A stretch of 64,000 bases of DNA from Microglena sp. YARC. Taxonomy: Eukaryota > Chlorophyta > Chlorophyceae > Chlamydomonadales > Chlamydomonadaceae. The stretch is from assembly GCA_022414725.1 (NCBI GenBank), contig CM039467.1, positions 5,443,863 through 5,507,862 on the forward strand. Reading direction: 5' to 3'. Made by a program: the position numbers and the translations under genes. The notes under the pieces were generated by a model that was not told where the DNA came from, did not search any database, and was given only the letters and a program-made list of their open reading frames with translations. The stretch's first letter is position 1, and every line of letters begins with the position of its first letter. Shown piece after piece: positions 33,280-42,907 of this stretch.

Positions 33280-34000
33280 ATGTGTCTATGTCTAAGGCGT
33301 CTTTGATGTCCGCCCTCCAGCTTGTCCTGTCTTGGTCCAGTAGGTACCAATTTGGAGACATGGTGGCTTGGAGATCATCCCTACGGGTGTGAATGATGGT
33401 CTGTCCTCGTTTCCTTGGTTGACCCTCAGCAAGGGATGTGTGCGTGGCGAAGAGCATTTGCTTCATGATGTGAGAGTCAGGTCGCCTGGCTATGTGTCCT
33501 AGGAACCTCAGTCTATTTTCTCTAATGATGCTGGGAATATCCCTGTGGTTGCATCTTTGTCTGATGTCCTCATTTCTAACTCAGTCTTCTCTGCTAATGT
33601 TCAACGTCATGCGTAGACACTCATGGAGTGCCACGTCGAGTCGTTGAATCAGGGGTTCTGACAGAGCCCATGTCTTGCTCCCTTACAGGAGGGTGGATGG
33701 TATGATAGATTTGAACACCAGATTCTTGATTTTCCTGGTTATGCTGTGGTTTTTCCATAGCCTAACCAGAGAAGCGCAAGCCTCCCTTGTCCTAGCGATC
33801 CTGCGTTTGACCTCCTCTTGTAGGTCCCCATCTGGTGTGAACAGATTACCTAGCTACATGAATGAGGCAACAAAATCAATGCAGCCCCCATTCAGTGCTA
33901 TGGGAGTGGGAGTGAGGTGAGAGGGGGAGCTAGACAGAGGGTGGAAGTGCATAGCCTTTGTCTTCTTGTAGTTGATGGACATACCCCAAGCCTGAGGTGG
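33280..34000 (-). pseudogene. LINE reverse transcriptase, 3' fragment in kinase intron
   Basis: The minus strand reads GMSINYKKTKAMHF, then LGNLFTPDGDLQEEVKRRIA, WALSEPLIQRLDVALHECL, RENRLRFLGHIARRPDSHI and further, the region after the palm in many LINE RTs. One or two stops break it. It begins next to the (CT)n tract and ends near 33270, so it is a 5'-truncated insertion, from a different LINE family than the one at 3600-19930. It lies wholly inside the intron 32843-34285. Confidence 0.8.
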
Positions 34001-34028
34001 TCTCAAGACTCTTTAAGAGGGAGGTGAG

Positions 34029-34030
<2 letters not shown>

Positions 34031-34076
<46 letters not shown>

Positions 34077-34116
34077 CTCCTCTCTCTCCTCTCTCTCGTC
34101 TCCCTCCCTCCCTCCC

Positions 34117-34160
<44 letters not shown>

Positions 34161-34182
34161 CCCCACCCACCCACCCACCCAC
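34031..34182. repeat. (CT)n microsatellite and CCCA repeats
   Basis: About 135 bp of CT repeats with a few interruptions, then repeats of ccaccca up to 34182. ORFs here are repeat products. Confidence 0.97.
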
Positions 34183-34285
34183 CCTCCCAAAATCCTACAC
34201 CTTTGCTAGTAATTGGCACAACATCCATCGCAGAATCCACGTCCGCCCCTTTCTCAATCCTGATTTGCTCTTGCCTTGCCCACAG

Positions 34286-34537
34286 GCGGACTAAAGTGAA
34301 ACTGAGCCACAGCAACAAGGATCGGCGTGGCTTTGAGGCCAGCATTGAGCTGGGCTGGCCCGCCGTGGTTGGTGGCCGAGGCATGAAGGCCCCCCATCAG
34401 CCCATGCAGTCCGTTTGCCTGGGAATCCCACCATTTACGTGAACAACATCATTGATCGCCTCGTCCTGAAGGAAAGCCTATCTGGCTATCTTCCTGCAAC
34501 TATAGACGTGCTCTACATTGGCATCATGCTTTGGGAG
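34286..34537 (+). CDS. Kinase-like gene, exon with activation segment and helix F
   Basis: It follows an acceptor with a pyrimidine-rich tract (TTGCCCACAG|G). It reads TKVKLSHSNKDRRGFEAS, where active kinases have VKLxDFG; here HSN replaces DFG. It ends with IDVLYIGIMLWE, the helix-F motif of tyrosine-kinase-like enzymes, and a donor GAG|GTAGGC. The first and last parts are in different frames, with a shift near 34415-34435. The loss of both the HRD and the DFG aspartates argues for a non-catalytic product. Confidence 0.65.
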
Positions 34538-34685
34538 GTAGGCACTAGACCAGGATACTCTTTGGGGTTTAGAGGTTTTCCCCCCGTTATAGCCCCTCCT
34601 GTCATGGTTGGGCAAGTCCCTTCAGCCTATTTAGTCTACCCCAGGACTTTAACCATCCTCATCAACCCTGGTCCCAAATCTGCAG

Positions 34686-34748
34686 AACTTTGTCCAAGAG
34701 GATATCTACTCTGATGTGTGTCTGGACCTGTTGCAACAGCCCCTCAAA
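34686..34748 (+). pseudogene. Duplicated kinase exon, truncated copy
   Basis: After an acceptor (ATCTGCAG|A) it reads NFVQEDIYSDVCLDLLQ, nearly the same as IFVQEDIYTDVGLDMLQ at 35015. The reading phase also fits the previous exon, but similarity stops after 20 codons, there is no donor, and the frame soon ends. A dispersed repeat inserted just downstream (34778). Confidence 0.75.
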
Positions 34749-34777
34749 AATCTGTGTTTGAAACATGAAACATAATG

Positions 34778-34850
34778 CTTTTGGCGGAGCCCCCCCTTCT
34801 GGGGGGCAGGAGCCCCCAAGGTCACTGCTGTGTCCAATTGTCTGTCTGTC
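34778..34850 (-). repeat. Dispersed repeat with ggcggagcccccc core, copy 1
   Basis: ttttggcggagcccccccttctgg here matches the reverse complement of 40745-40812, and a shorter form recurs at 61530-61572 (gggggagctccgcaaaaaaa). It sits between the truncated and the full copy of the duplicated kinase exon. Confidence 0.75.
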
Positions 34851-35014
34851 AATGAGTATGTTTGTCCATCAAGTTCCAACCCTGGGCCTCGGAAACCCAC
34901 TCTCCACCCTTCCAAACCTCGCCGCCAATTTCGAACCCACTCTCCACCAATTTTCTGCATCGCTTGCGACGCACCTAGCGCTTGTCTAACAACCCTTTTC
35001 CCCAAACCCGGCAG

Positions 35015-35608
35015 ATCTTCGTACAGGAGGACATCTACACTGACGTTGGCCTAGACATGTTGCAAGCCTGCCTGGAAAAAGGGGATAAGCCCACCATGCC
35101 TCTGGAAACCCCCGGCAGATACCGCCAACTGGTGGAGCAATGCCTTGATGCGGATCCAAATGCGCGCCCCACTGCCGAGAAGCTGCTCCTAGAGCTGACC
35201 GCCATACAGTGGATGCTCACCGGCAGGTACGGCCCAGAACTCACCCTGCCGGATTCTCACCTGGGGCTTGTGCGAGGTCACCTTTTGCAGATTCTCAGCT
35301 GCGCAGGCATGGAGGCGGAGAGCGAAGTACAGAGCGAAGTACAGAGCGAAGTGGACGTAGAAAGCGCGCATGAGTTAAGAAGGATGAATGCCCAGATGAA
35401 TGTATTGTCTCAGGAGATTGATGGTGATTTACATGTTCCTGGTACCCTGCTGGACTCCAAATCAGCCTGCAGCTTGGCAGAGTCAATGGGGACTTTAGGA
35501 GAGCCAGTCCTACGAAGACTGGCGGGGGCTTTGCCACAACAGACCCCTCCTGAAGATTCCGCCCTGGTCATGGGAGCTTGTGGAGAGCCAGTCCTACCGG
35601 CAGACTGA
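35015..35608 (+). CDS. Kinase-like gene, last exon: kinase C-lobe end and tail
   Basis: After the acceptor CCGGCAG|A it reads IFVQEDIYTDVGLDMLQACL, then RYRQLVEQCLDADPNARPTA, the subdomain XI motif of TKL kinases with its invariant Arg. The tail contains EVQSEVQSEV repeats and a second partial repeat of PEDSALVMGACGEPVLP-like sequence, and stops at 35608; a related block continues in another frame to 35762. The gene probably ends shortly after, with an aataaa near 35923. It would be a cytoplasmic TKL-like (pseudo)kinase; its partners cannot be told. Confidence 0.7.
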   Translation: MFVQEDIYTDVGLDMLQACLEKGDKPTMPLETPGRYRQLVEQCLDADPNARPTAEKLLLELTAIQWMLTGRYGPELTLPDSHLGLVRGHLLQILSCAGMEAESEVQSEVQSEVDVESAHELRRMNAQMNVLSQEIDGDLHVPGTLLDSKSACSLAESMGTLGEPVLRRLAGALPQQTPPEDSALVMGACGEPVLPAD

Positions 35609-36710
35609 CAGGAGGCTTAGCCCACAACAGACATCTCCTGAAGATTCCACCCTGGGCATGGCTCCAATTCGTATCGGAGCCCTCCCGCACGACACGTCTG
35701 ACCAATACATATCAGCTCAACCCGTCCTCGACATCGAGGCACGGGCATTGTTAAGGCTGTAATTCTGGGTTTATCATCATGTCATTCCTCGGGGAGTGTG
35801 CATAGCGTGGACTCCCCATGACACGATAGCATCTTTAAAAGTGCGTCTTCGCTTGACCCATGTTGGTATAATTTGCATCTACTTGTTTGCGATGCTGTCT
35901 GTTCCTCTACTGCACGATCTAGGAAATAAACAGACTGGCCGCCCTTATCTAAGGCCAGTTGGCTTGGGGTGGTATTTCTGTGGGTCGGGGTGGTGTGTTA
36001 GTAGTTACAGTAATATTATTGCCAGTGTTAGTCGTGTTCTATATTGCTTTCATGGTGGGAAAGAAACGCCTCTGTTGTGGTTTGGTTGGCATTGGTTGGC
36101 CGTGTGATGTGTTTGTTGTTGGTTTGAAGGCTTAGGATTGCCAGCGGGCGCTGGAAATATCTTGCTACCAATTGCGCACCTCGCTGTCCCTAGCTCGAAG
36201 TACGAAGCTAGCAACGAAGCTGCGCTGGACAAAGCTACGCAGGTGTGCTTTTACCCACTTAGTAGAGAGTTACTTACGTATGCAGCTTGGCAGGTCTGCA
36301 GAACGAACGATTGGTACCTTTAGTAGCTATAAATAGGAAGTAGCTTGCAGATTCGGTGCTCGGAAGTGCACAATTTATCAATAGCACAGTTCAAAGTTAA
36401 GCATAACGCGCAATTTGCATCTGCGCAAGTTCGCATTGCAGGTGCTGGCAGATTGGTCGGAAACAGTAATGTGGCAACCTCAGGTGGCGTGTGACGAAGA
36501 CTTCAGTCGAAGCCGAACCCTTAAACTTGAGTGGGACCGCACCCGGTGTCACCGGTGTACCAGTGGGGTCTTTGCTAAATTTAGGGTTGTAACCAGGACG
36601 GGGCTGTTCCCATTCGAGAGATTGAGGAATTGAGAGATTGAAGAATTGACTGTGGTTGCATCATGTCCAGCAGGCTGCAAGCAGATTGAAGCAGTTGGAA
36701 GGTGAAATAA
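35609..36710. other. Probable 3' UTR and intergenic DNA
   Basis: An 87-bp block of the last kinase exon is duplicated at 35580-35670. Beyond that only short ORFs without homology are seen. No repeat family was recognised in 35800-36700. Confidence 0.45.
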
Positions 36711-36713
36711 TGA

Positions 36714-37496
36714 GGGAACGGCAATATGGTATCATATAATATTATATGATGCCGGCAGTCTGACTAGGCCAAAGTTACCATTGGTCGGTTGGAGGCTGCT
36801 GACCTATGCGATAGGAACTGAGAAAGTGGTCGAAAAGTCGATTAAATGGCGAAACCACAGAAATAGTCGGTTGGGATGGTCGAAATTACATAGAATCGGT
36901 TGGCGAATGCGATTGTTAGTTGTAATGCCTGTTATAACGGTTTGGAATTTCACTCGGAGATGGGCGAACAGTTGGTTGGAATGGTCAGGAAGTCAGTTTG
37001 GTTGAGTCCGTCAGGGTGTGAAGCTGGTTAAATCAATACAACCAACACCTTATTGCTGCCGTCGGCGTGAGATTATTTTCACAGCACTTGAAAACAAGGC
37101 GTTATTTCAGGTATTGCCTCTAGCTTATCGCCTGCCGGGAATCCCCAATACCCAACGACAGCGTGAGCGCCATGCAATGAGAGCCAACTTCATTTCGGCC
37201 ACCGAAGCAAGACGGAAGCCATTGGCAGAATTGGCATCGTCAAGCAAAACGGGCTCCATCGTCGCGTCTAACTGACATTCTGCCTGCTGCCTGCCTGCCT
37301 GCCTGTAGCGCCTATTAGAGTCTACATCCTGCCTTCCTGCCGAGTCAATCACACACCGTACACAACGTACAGCCAGTTCAACGGACTCACCGTTGGGCCG
37401 ACCACCGCAGGGGCCCCTAGGGCACCCCACTGTTTATATACAATATTGTATGATATCATACTCGCCTGTGGTCAACATCATATGATATGCCGGTTC
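36714..37496. mobile_element. catatgatat-type foldback element, split by a 650-bp insertion
   Basis: The left part (36714-36781: gggaacggcaatatgg, atgatgccggcagtctgact) and right part (37432-37496: tgatatcatactcgcc, ggtcaacatcatatgatatg, ccggtt) together match the ~160-bp elements at 43667-44002. The 650 bp between them is unrelated, contains gaaaccacagaaatagtcgg like 27840-27890, and is presumably a later insertion. Confidence 0.7.
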
Positions 37497-37544
37497 ATAG
37501 ACATAATGAATGGATGTCGGACTGGGGGACCAACAAGCAAACAC

Positions 37545-37983
37545 CGTACTCTCCCTTCCTCGCACAGCAACCCTCAACAAATGTGCACCGACACCGCCCT
37601 CTCCTTTTCCTTGTGCAGCACCCCCCTACAAACACCATACTCTCCTCTCTTTCGCACAGCACCCCCAACGAACGTAAACCGACACCGCCCTTTCCTTCCC
37701 CTTGCGCAGCACCCCCCTACAAACACCGCACTCTCCCTTCCTCGCACAGCACCCCCATATGAAGTTCTACAGATATCGCCCTCTCCTTCTCCTTATGCAG
37801 CACCCCCCTACAAACATCGTACTCTCCTTTCTTTAGCACAGCACCCCCCAACGAACGTAAACCGACACCGCCCTTTCTTTTCCCTTGCGTAGCACCCCCC
37901 TACAAACACCGCACTCTCCCTTCCTCGCACAGCACCCCCATATGAAGTTCTACGGATATCGCCCTCTCCTTTTCCTTGTGCAG
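37545..37983 (+). repeat. Pyrimidine-rich minisatellite made of splice-acceptor-like units
   Basis: Units near 95 bp alternate between two types (one with acgaacgtaaaccgacaccg, one with atatgaagttctac), giving a ~190-bp higher period. Each half-unit is a pyrimidine tract ending in gcacag, gtgcag or gcgcag, which has the form of a 3' splice site. The last one joins a possible exon. Confidence 0.85.
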
Positions 37984-38130
37984 GACTTCCCCATGACGGA
38001 CTCTATGATGACGTCGGTGATGGACGCTTACTCAAATTTGGTGCCTGACTCTGCAGACCCTGTGAACCAGACCACCACCGACCCTGTGGGCCAGCTCTCT
38101 CATGTTCTCATGGCCTATGGATTACTATGA
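37984..38130 (+). CDS. Possible terminal exon, unknown protein
   Basis: After cctctccttttccttgtgcag the frame reads DFPMTDSMMTSVMDAYSNLV and ends QLSHVLMAYGLL at a TGA at 38128-38130. It differs in composition from the repeats around it, and its acceptor is strong. I recognise no domain, and no partner exon is identified. Confidence 0.35.
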   Translation, partial: DFPMTDSMMTSVMDAYSNLVPDSADPVNQTTTDPVGQLSHVLMAYGLL

Positions 38131-38180
38131 TTGCAAAGCATGGATTTCACTCGGCACCTGCCAGCAATGTAGTACGCAGA

Positions 38181-38388
38181 TGCCACTGTTTTTCTTTTCG
38201 GCTACCAGCAACAGCTTCTAGGCAGCTCCCTGAGACTGCCACCGGGCCTAACCCAAAGATTCTAGGAGCACTGGAAAGCTGACGATATCAGATTCCAGGT
38301 GCCTAGGTTGCTTAAGGTCTGGGTGAAGAGAGATCCCAGGGAGCTGCTTAGCAGCTGCTGCTCGTAGCCGAAAATAAAAACTATGGCA
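38181..38388. mobile_element. Foldback element, family TGCCA...TTTTTCTTTTC, copy 1
   Basis: Terminal inverted repeats of about 50 bp: left tgccactgtttttcttttcg with gctaccagcaacagcttct, right (reverse-complemented) tgccatagtttttattttcg with gctacgagcagcagctgct. It is 208 bp long, with no ORF. A second copy is at 38933-39127, and a fragment lies near 39705-39760. Confidence 0.8.
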
Positions 38389-38459
38389 GATGCTAGCAAC
38401 GCATGGATTGCAGTCGCACCTCCAAGCAACGTAATGAGCAGATCCAACGCGTGACCTGC

Positions 38460-38905
38460 ATTGTATGCCTGCATCGTGCACATGGGGGCATCATCATTGT
38501 ATACCTGAATTGTGTACATGAAGGTATCATCATCCTGTACCTGCATTGTGTACGTGCGGGCATCATCATCCTGTACCCCCATTGCGTACCTGCATTGTGT
38601 ACATGCGGGCATTATCATTTATACCTCCATTGTGTACATGCGGTCATCATCATTGTGTACCTCCATTGCGTACCTGCATTGTGTACATGCGGGCATCATC
38701 ATGCCCACCTGGAAATGGCCTTCTGATCGTTATTATGCCCGTCTGAGAGTGGCCTCCTGATTTGTCTTATGCCACCTGGAAATGGCATTCTGATCGTTAT
38801 TATGCCCGTCTGAGAGTGGCCTCCTGATTTGTCTTATGCCACCTGGAAATGGCGTTCTGAACGTTATTATGCCCGTCTGGGAATGGCCTCCTGATGGTTT
38901 TGTTG
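38460..38905. repeat. Two adjacent minisatellites
   Basis: 38460-38705 repeats cattgtgtacatgcgggcat with catcatcctgtacc, in units of 30-50 bp. 38700-38905 repeats a ~66-bp unit (cacctggaaatggc, ttctgatcgttattatgccc, gtctgagagtggcctcctga) almost three times. Confidence 0.9.
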
Positions 38906-38932
38906 TGTTCACTCTGCTTGTCACCCATAGAT

Positions 38933-39127
38933 CATAGTTTTTATATTCAGCTACAAGCAGCAGCTTCAAGACAGCTCCCAGAGGCAGCCACTGGGCTAAG
39001 CCCCAAGATTTTGACAGTTTTGGACAGCGGATTATGTCAGCTTCCAGACGCACTAGGTTGCATTAGCTTTGGCTGAATAGCCAGTCAGGGGAGCTGCTGC
39101 TTTTAGCTGAAAAGAAAAACACTGCCA
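38933..39127. mobile_element. Foldback element, family TGCCA...TTTTTCTTTTC, copy 2
   Basis: Same family as 38181-38388: left catagtttttatattcagct, right (reverse-complemented) tggcagtgtttttcttttca. The two inner halves (aagccccaagattttgacag) also match the first copy. Confidence 0.75.
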
Positions 39128-39359
39128 TAGACTGCCTGCAAGGCCAGGGTCCTGGTGACACATGCATCCTGGGACCAGGTTTTGGAGCCCGACTGCACGA
39201 TTGACGCAATTTTTTGAACCCCCTCTGGGCGCAGCGCGCATATTTCTGTTTTCAGTTGAGTCAAAAGCGCAACCTATAAGGAGGCAGTTGCATGAAAAGC
39301 GCTACCCAAGATGACAAAATGTAGTGCCCTGCCTGGGACATCCGCATGTTGTTTCAATC

Positions 39360-39655
39360 GCTGCCAGCAATGTCCTAACAGTTTCTTCACCACCAATAAT
39401 GACCAAGTATAGGGTTTAGGGTTTTGGGTCATGGAGGTTATTATGACTGCTCATTATCTCCAGCCACAAATAATTACCCATTCCCACAATTGCTGCCAGC
39501 AATGTCCTAACAGTTTCTTCACCACCAATAATGACCAAGTTTAGGGTTCTGGGGTTAGGGTCATGGAGGTTAGTAACACTGCTCATTATCTCTAGCCACC
39601 AATAATGACCCATTCCCACAATTGCTACCAGCATTGTCCTAGCAGTTTCTGATAC
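39360..39655. repeat. ~126-bp tandem repeat, 2.3 copies
   Basis: gccagcaatgtcctaacagt, ttcttcaccaccaataatga and catggaggtta recur at the same spacing. Each unit holds a tttaggg-like run. Confidence 0.9.
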
Positions 39656-39904
39656 CCTTGCGTCATTCGTACTTTGGTTTGGATTAGATTGGGCACCCGA
39701 GGACTGTTTCTGTTTTGGGCTACATGTACCTAGATGGCTTCTAGGCAGCCCCTTTCCCCCACCCTTGGCCTGAACCTGAAGCTAGCTAGCTAGTGTTAAA
39801 GCTGACATGATGGGCATTCGAATGCAGCCGACAGTTTTGGGCTTGACCCAGTGGATGGCAAATGGAGCTGGGTGGAAGCTACCTTGCGTAGCTCAAAACA
39901 AATA

Positions 39905-40520
39905 GTGACCCGAGGACTGGGGACCAGGGGGAAAAGAAACAGGCACCCAAGGACTGCTCTGCACTCCAGGTGAAACACAAAACAATGCATGTCGCGATTC
40001 ATTTCGCTTCCGCTGAATCATTGGGGACTGTTGTCCAGGGAATTGACCTGGGACTGGGGACCTGGGACCTGGGGAAAAATAAACAGGCACCAAGGACTTC
40101 TCTGCAGTCCTGGTGACAAAACAATGCATGCCGCAGTTCATTTTGCTTTCGCTGAATCAATGGCGACCGTTGTCCTGCGACCTGAGAATTGACCTGGAAG
40201 AATGGTCCATTGACCTGGGTAAATGGACCTCGACTGAGGACCTGGGACCTGGGGAAAAAGAAACAGGCGCCCAAGGACTGCTCTGCACTCCAGGTGAAAA
40301 ATACAAGAATACATGCCGCGATTCATTTTGCATTTGTTGAATTGTTGGGGACAGTTTTACTGCAAATTGACGTGGGAAAATGGGCCTCGACTAGGGCCTG
40401 GGACCTGGGGAAAAAGAAACAGGCACATGAGGACTGCTCTGCGTTCCAGGTGACCAAAACAATGCATGCCGCGATTCATTTTGCTTTCGCTGAATCGATG
40501 GGGACCGCTGTCCAGCAAAT
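39905..40520. repeat. ~150-190-bp tandem repeat, four copies
   Basis: Each unit has gacctggggaaaaagaaaca, aggactgctctgcactccag, caatgcatgccgcgattcat and gctgaatcaatggggac. Unit length varies because of short internal duplications of tgacctggga. Confidence 0.9.
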
Positions 40521-40556
40521 TGTCAGTTGACAGCCACCACTGGAGGCCCTACGGTA

Positions 40557-40696
40557 GCCTGCGCCTGTTCAGGTTGTTCAACGGGTGTTCAGGGTGTTAT
40601 ATACCTGGTCAACAACTACACGAATAACCAATGATGTACAAAAACTGGCGTTTAGCATCCTGAACACCTGTTTAACATCCTGGGCAGGGTGCAGGC
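40557..40696. mobile_element. 140-bp foldback element
   Basis: The left arm gcctgcgcctgttcaggttg then ttcaacgggtgttcagg pairs with the right arm, whose reverse complement is gcctgcaccctgcccaggat then gttaaacaggtgttcagg. The loop is about 50 bp. No ORF. Confidence 0.75.
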
Positions 40697-40744
40697 TGCT
40701 GTTTGGTGTCTTACAAAATCGCGGTTAGATGGATGGATGGATGG

Positions 40745-40812
40745 TCGGTCGAACGGACAAATGGGTAACACTGGGGGTTCCGCCAGCCAGAAGGGGGGGC
40801 TCTGCCAAAAAA
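40745..40812 (+). repeat. Dispersed repeat with ggcggagcccccc core, copy 2
   Basis: ggttccgccagccagaaggg then ggggctctgccaaaaa; the inverted partner of 34778-34850. Confidence 0.75.
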
Positions 40813-40832
40813 TGACTAGTAGGCGTTACTTT

Positions 40833-41240
40833 GAGGGCAGCATAGCCCTTTGCGTACCAAGCTATTTTATGCCAACCTCTCAACTTTAAGTTGTTTTGAA
40901 GGGGGTATGTGGAGGGCAGCATAACCAGGGGAGTACTTTGAGGGCAGCATAGCCCTATGCATAGCATCGCATTTTATGCCACCCTCTCAACCTTTGAGTT
41001 GTTTTGAAGGGGGTACGTTGAGGGCAGCATAACCTAGGGAGTGCTTTGAGGGCAGCATAGCCCTTTGCAGAGCATGGTATTTTATGCCAATCTCTCAACT
41101 TTGAGTTGTTTTGAAGGGGGTACATTGAGGGCAGCTTAACCATTTTCATAGCATGGCATTTTTGCCAACCTGTCAACTTTAAGTGAAGGGGGCACTTTGA
41201 GGGCAGCATAGCCCTTTGCATAGCATGGCAATTTATGCCA
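40833..41240. repeat. ~116-bp tandem repeat, about 3.5 copies
   Basis: Each unit has ctttgagggcagcatagccc, attttatgccaacctctcaa and gttgttttgaagggggta. The motif agggcagcata appears twice per unit. Confidence 0.92.
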
Positions 41241-41384
41241 ACCTCAAAACCTGGCTTGCGCTGATGCTTGTCACTCGGTGATGGAGAGGTAAATATTCAC
41301 TGCTGCACTAGCTTCCGAAGCTAGTTCGTTTTTTTTTAGTTAAGTTTTTTTCTCTTTCTTAGAGGCAGCTTGATCCCCGTTTCG

Positions 41385-41455
41385 CGAATGGCTCAATGGC
41401 GGAGCTCCTCGAACGAAGAAGGTGACGGGTCTAAATCCCTACGAGTGCCCTTTAA
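41385..41455 (+). other. tRNA-like sequence (pseudogene or SINE head)
   Basis: tggctcaatgg (41389-41399) fits the A box and gggtctaaatccc (41427-41439) the B box of RNA polymerase III genes, at about tRNA spacing. A 4-bp D stem, gctc/gagc, forms. The anticodon and acceptor stems do not pair properly, so it is not a working tRNA gene. Confidence 0.3.
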
Positions 41456-42100
41456 TGTTCACGGTCGCTTTCAACCGCCATGGTAGCTTTGTCCAGGTAA
41501 AGTAGCAGCCCGTTCCGTTTCAAATAGTGTGACAGGCAAAAACTACGCGCTGCGCCTCAGGGGGGTGAAAAACTGCGCGAAACGTGCAGTGGGGCTTTAA
41601 AAACGTGTTGAAATTGTGCTGCCGCACGTGCTCTGTAGTACCCTGGTATGAACCCTCATGCTCATAATCATACTGTTAATTGCACTGCTCATGATTAGGG
41701 AACGGCTACTAATATTACTGTTTGCAAAACTAATATTAAGTCATATTATAATAGTGTCACAATAATATTAGTTTTTCAAATAAATTTGAAATTCTGCTGA
41801 GACGGCTCGTCTGTCTACCACTAACCAACATTCACTCATTTTACTCCTTCACTAATATAAACTAACTTAACCAACATTCACTCATATGATTCCTTCACTC
41901 ATATTAACAAACTTAGCCTTACCCTACTCATGATGCTGGTACAGTAACCGTGTCCATGATGCCCCTCCCCTGGCGTGATCATTACTTTAGAGGCGGCTTG
42001 GTTAGAAGCCCCAAGTTTGCCATTGTCGTTGTCATGTCCAGTTCAGAATTGTTGAGGGCATAACTGTTTTGTGAACTGGAAATTTATGGGCTGAACCGTT
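41456..42100. other. No gene seen; A/T-rich stretch
   Basis: It contains aatatta-rich DNA (41695-41790) and repeats of ccaacattcactcat (41825-41900). No supported ORF. Confidence 0.5.
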
Positions 42101-42425
42101 GTGTGGGCAGTACGGGTTTTTTCACTGGATGGTTGTATCGACTGGACGGTTTTGTGGACTGGACGGGTTTTTTCACTGGACGGTTGTATGGACTGGACAG
42201 TTTTTTTTACTATACAGTTTTATGGACTGGACGGTTTTGTTGTGAAGATGTTTTTTTTACTTGACGGTCTATGGACTGGAAGGTTTTTTCTAATAGCTGG
42301 TTTTATGGACTGGACGGTTATATGGACGGGCCTTTTTTTGTCAGGATGGTTTTATGAACTGGACGGTTTTATGGACTGGACGGCTTTGTGGGCTGGACTG
42401 TTTTATTGACTGGATTTTTTTGTTG
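42101..42425 (+). repeat. ~18-bp minisatellite (ggactggacggttttatg)
   Basis: About 17 imperfect units. The period of 18 keeps a frame open (repeated MDWTVLWTG), which I read as a by-product. Confidence 0.92.
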
Positions 42426-42907
42426 AGGGCACCACAGTTGTGTGGACATGTGGCCTGTGTACGTATGTATGATACAATCCAGGGGTTTTGTGGGGCATTA
42501 TCTTTGAGGCCGTTGTCTGTAGGTGTTCCGGTACCCTACGCCTGCAGACAACACAGCCAGGCCTCATTGATACGAGCACCTTGGGCGCATACCTGCTTGG
42601 TGCATTCTGTTGCACTGCCTGTTCTTGTTTGCAACTGAAAGGTATGCTACAGTCCAGGGGGTGCCAATGAGCCTCGAGAAAACAGCCCAGCAAACAAGGT
42701 GGCTTAGATCATTATAGCAATTCAGGGGATGAACTGGACAAACGTTTTGTACTTTGTCAGAATTCTTGATTTCCTCAATCAAAATTGACGAGAATTCTCG
42801 GATTTCCAGGCAATAATTCTCGATTTCAAGTAACGAAGTACAAAGTACGAGTTCTCGCAACAACGTTTTGTTATAATATTTATATATACTATATTGTATA
42901 ATTATTA

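Noticed and set aside
33930..34384. Arg-Glu repeat ORFs on the minus strand
   Set aside because: Translation of the (CT)n microsatellite.
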